Origin: an uncultured Clostridia bacterium
Lineage (GTDB): Bacteria; Bacillota; Clostridia; Christensenellales; Borkfalkiaceae
NCBI GenBank assembly: GCA_937920115.1
Contig: CALGVF010000329.1
Location: 1 to 5,529 of the forward strand
Direction: 5' to 3'
Length of the DNA: 5,529 nucleotides
Numbering within the stretch: position 1 is the stretch's first letter; every line of letters starts with the position of its first letter. The position numbers and the translations under genes are program-made. Of the stretch, positions 4,110 to 5,529 are shown piece after piece. The notes below the pieces were generated by a model. The model worked only from the letters and a program-made list of their open reading frames with translations, was not told the DNA's origin and did no database searches.

Positions 4110-5529
4110 AACGATTTGAGCGTTGCCCGTACCGGCAGTCTTTACGTATACGACGATGTAGTAAGTTTGTCCCTCCGTCACGTCGTAACTGCCTCCGTTA
4201 AGCGTAAGTTCGGTAAATTTACCATTGACAAAACCATAAACGTGCGTTTCGATTGTTCCGGTTGCGCCTTCGGTAAGTTCCACATTCATACCGCCAGCAT
4301 CTTCGGCGCTGTGCGTATATTTAACGAGCGCGTATCCTGCCTGAACAAGACATTCGTCAAACAAATCTTGATTTGCCTCTGCCGGATTTGTTGTTTCGTT
4401 CACTTTGAGAGTGAGTTCGACCTCGGTTTGCTCGCAAATCCAGTAGCCGTTTTCGTCGGTGTAGCCATCTACGTTTTTAAGAAGGTTAATTTCAAGATTT
4501 GCAGGGCCGCCGCTGACGGGGGTAAGTTTGCAACCTGTATATACGTGATCTAAATCGGCGTCATGCCACAAAATGCGAGTGCCTTTCGCAATAATGATTT
4601 CCGTGCCGCGGACGTACATCACGAATTCGAGCTGCTTGAAATTGTTTTCGGCGGCAATAAGTTCGTCGGTGATTTCGCCTTGACCTCCACCGACAACCAA
4701 TTTTTTGTTCGCAAACGTGACGTTGTCAACAATGAGTCCGCCCCAGTCGTAATCATTGCTCGTGTCAAGATTAGCGTCGATTATAGTTTCTTTGATTGTG
4801 CATTTGAGCGTTGCGCCGAGGTTGCCGTCTTCGTCGCACACAAAGGTATAATTGCCTGCGTCCGTACCGACGAGTCTTACTCTCTCGATATTGCTTGCTT
4901 CCGTTGCGTTCTCGGTGTAAAGAGCGTACGATTTGCCGTTTGCCCAATCAGCCTTGTTGTCTTGAAGAACTTCAAAAGATACGTCTTCGAGTACGCCGTC
5001 TTTTTCAACGACGCCGTCGCCTGCCGCAAGCGGGAAGGCGGTCTTCCAAGCCCCGCTCTTATATTGCGTTTCAAATTGAATATTACCGATATTGACGACT
5101 GCCTTGCCAATTTCAACGGACAATTTGGTATTATCGAAAGTATAGTTGCAAGCGTCATCGCCCGTAATTTTCACTTCTTTTACAGTGCTACCCACTGTAA
5201 CCCCGTTCATTTCGACAACGAGACTAATATCGTCGCCCGCAACTTTTTCGGTGATTTTGCTTGTCAAATCAAATTCGGTAGTTGCTCCATCATACGGGAC
5301 TTCAAATGCCTTTTCGACGCTTGAAAGAGTAACTTTTGCAATGGCAAAATCAAATTCTTTTTCAACTTCTTTCCACTCGCTCGTGGCTGCAACGGATACC
5401 TTTACGACGTATTCGCCCGCTTTTACGGGAGCGGTTTCCTCAAACGTTTCGGCTCCCTTTGCTTTGTATACAAACGTAATTTCGCCGTCGCCGTTATATG
5501 CGAACATTTCTTTTGTTATTGCGATCGCA
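4098..5529 (-). CDS. secreted MBG/YDG-like repeat protein, 5' part missing
   Basis: The frame stays open to the window edge (seven further codons, AIAITKE, before the Met at 5507). No ribosome site precedes that Met, so the gene starts outside the window; at least 476 residues are present. Numbered from that Met: an MBG-like repeat ends at about 1-58 (GDGEITFVYKAKG ... APVKAGEYVVKV ... FDFAIAK). Two more repeats cover about 59-140 and 141-243, each with a matching anchor (ITGDDACNYTF at 114-124, LVGTDAGNYTF at 212-222). Such Ig-like beta modules are extracellular stalks. The last 225 residues are a different, unrecognised beta-rich region. The end (GNAQIVLMG) has no LPXTG motif, SLH domain, dockerin or hydrophobic tail, so any anchor must be in the missing N-terminal part. 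The lipoprotein gene follows 90 bp downstream. Binding target unknown. Confidence 0.8.
   Translation of the reverse strand, partial: AIAITKEMFAYNGDGEITFVYKAKGAETFEETAPVKAGEYVVKVSVAATSEWKEVEKEFDFAIAKVTLSSVEKAFEVPYDGATTEFDLTSKITEKVAGDDISLVVEMNGVTVGSTVKEVKITGDDACNYTFDNTKLSVEIGKAVVNIGNIQFETQYKSGAWKTAFPLAAGDGVVEKDGVLEDVSFEVLQDNKADWANGKSYALYTENATEASNIERVRLVGTDAGNYTFVCDEDGNLGATLKCTIKETIIDANLDTSNDYDWGGLIVDNVTFANKKLVVGGGQGEITDELIAAENNFKQLEFVMYVRGTEIIIAKGTRILWHDADLDHVYTGCKLTPVSGGPANLEINLLKNVDGYTDENGYWICEQTEVELTLKVNETTNPAEANQDLFDECLVQAGYALVKYTHSAEDAGGMNVELTEGATGTIETHVYGFVNGKFTELTLNGGSYDVTEGQTYYIVVYVKTAGTGNAQIVLMG

Noticed and set aside
3651..4553. Plus-strand 300-codon open frame
   Set aside because: It is antisense to the lipobox/InlB protein and the MBG-like protein and spans the gap between them. 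It has no ribosome site, its translation resembles no family, and the opposing genes have clear domains.
4563..5324. Plus-strand 253-codon open frame
   Set aside because: It lies wholly antisense to the MBG-like repeats. The repeated NYTF anchors and open frame to the window edge support the minus strand.
5505..5507. ATG on the minus strand as the start of the MBG-like gene
   Set aside because: No Shine-Dalgarno sequence or signal peptide follows, and the frame continues upstream in the middle of a repeat domain. The gene is cut by the window edge.
5521..5528. GCGATCGC octamer
   Set aside because: A single palindromic 8-mer within coding sequence, with no second copy; nothing to support a function.
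1..5529. CRISPR array, tRNA, rRNA or toxin-antitoxin pair
   Set aside because: No regularly spaced repeats, no cloverleaf or rRNA-like stretch, and no small gene pair with toxin or antitoxin features.

Overview
The window looks like a chromosomal segment of an uncultured low-to-middle GC Clostridia-type bacterium (Bacillota). The evidence is strong AGGAGG-type ribosome sites, canonical TTGACT/TAAAAT promoters, a lipobox lipoprotein with an InlB/Listeria-Bacteroides (Flg_new) repeat, a secreted MBG-like Ig-fold protein, and several families of short GC-rich palindromes in the spacers. No rRNA, tRNA, CRISPR array, transposase or phage gene was seen. The lineage is an inference and cannot be fixed below class.

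Positions 1-690 hold no intact gene. A terminal-inverted-repeat hairpin element (about 64-172) appears to split a reading frame that encoded a membrane helix and a Pro/Gln-rich tail (tail at 175-300, with four 9-bp repeats). About 200 bp of clustered palindromes follow (401-591).

Positions 653-1708 hold a minus-strand two-gene unit: a predicted promoter, then a COG2426/Sm_multidrug_ex family membrane protein (1613-948), then a 61-residue cysteine-rich small membrane protein (879-694), then a strong intrinsic terminator (687-653). A TtcA-like tRNA thiolase (1721-2476, plus strand) is divergent from it. The two promoters overlap, and their -35 boxes form a perfect inverted repeat.

Positions 2477-2690 form a convergent spacer with a bidirectional terminator and an inverted second copy of the same 23-bp palindrome. 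Positions 2691-5529 (minus strand) carry two cell-surface genes. Upstream is the 3' part of a large secreted protein with MBG/YDG-like repeats, cut by the window edge. Downstream is a lipoprotein with an InlB repeat and an unrecognised C-terminal half. They are 90 bp apart, with a strong hairpin and a possible second promoter between them.

No clearly new defence or metabolic system is visible. The best leads are the interrupted frame, the cysteine-rich small protein paired with the putative exporter, the symmetric divergent promoter, and the surface-protein pair.
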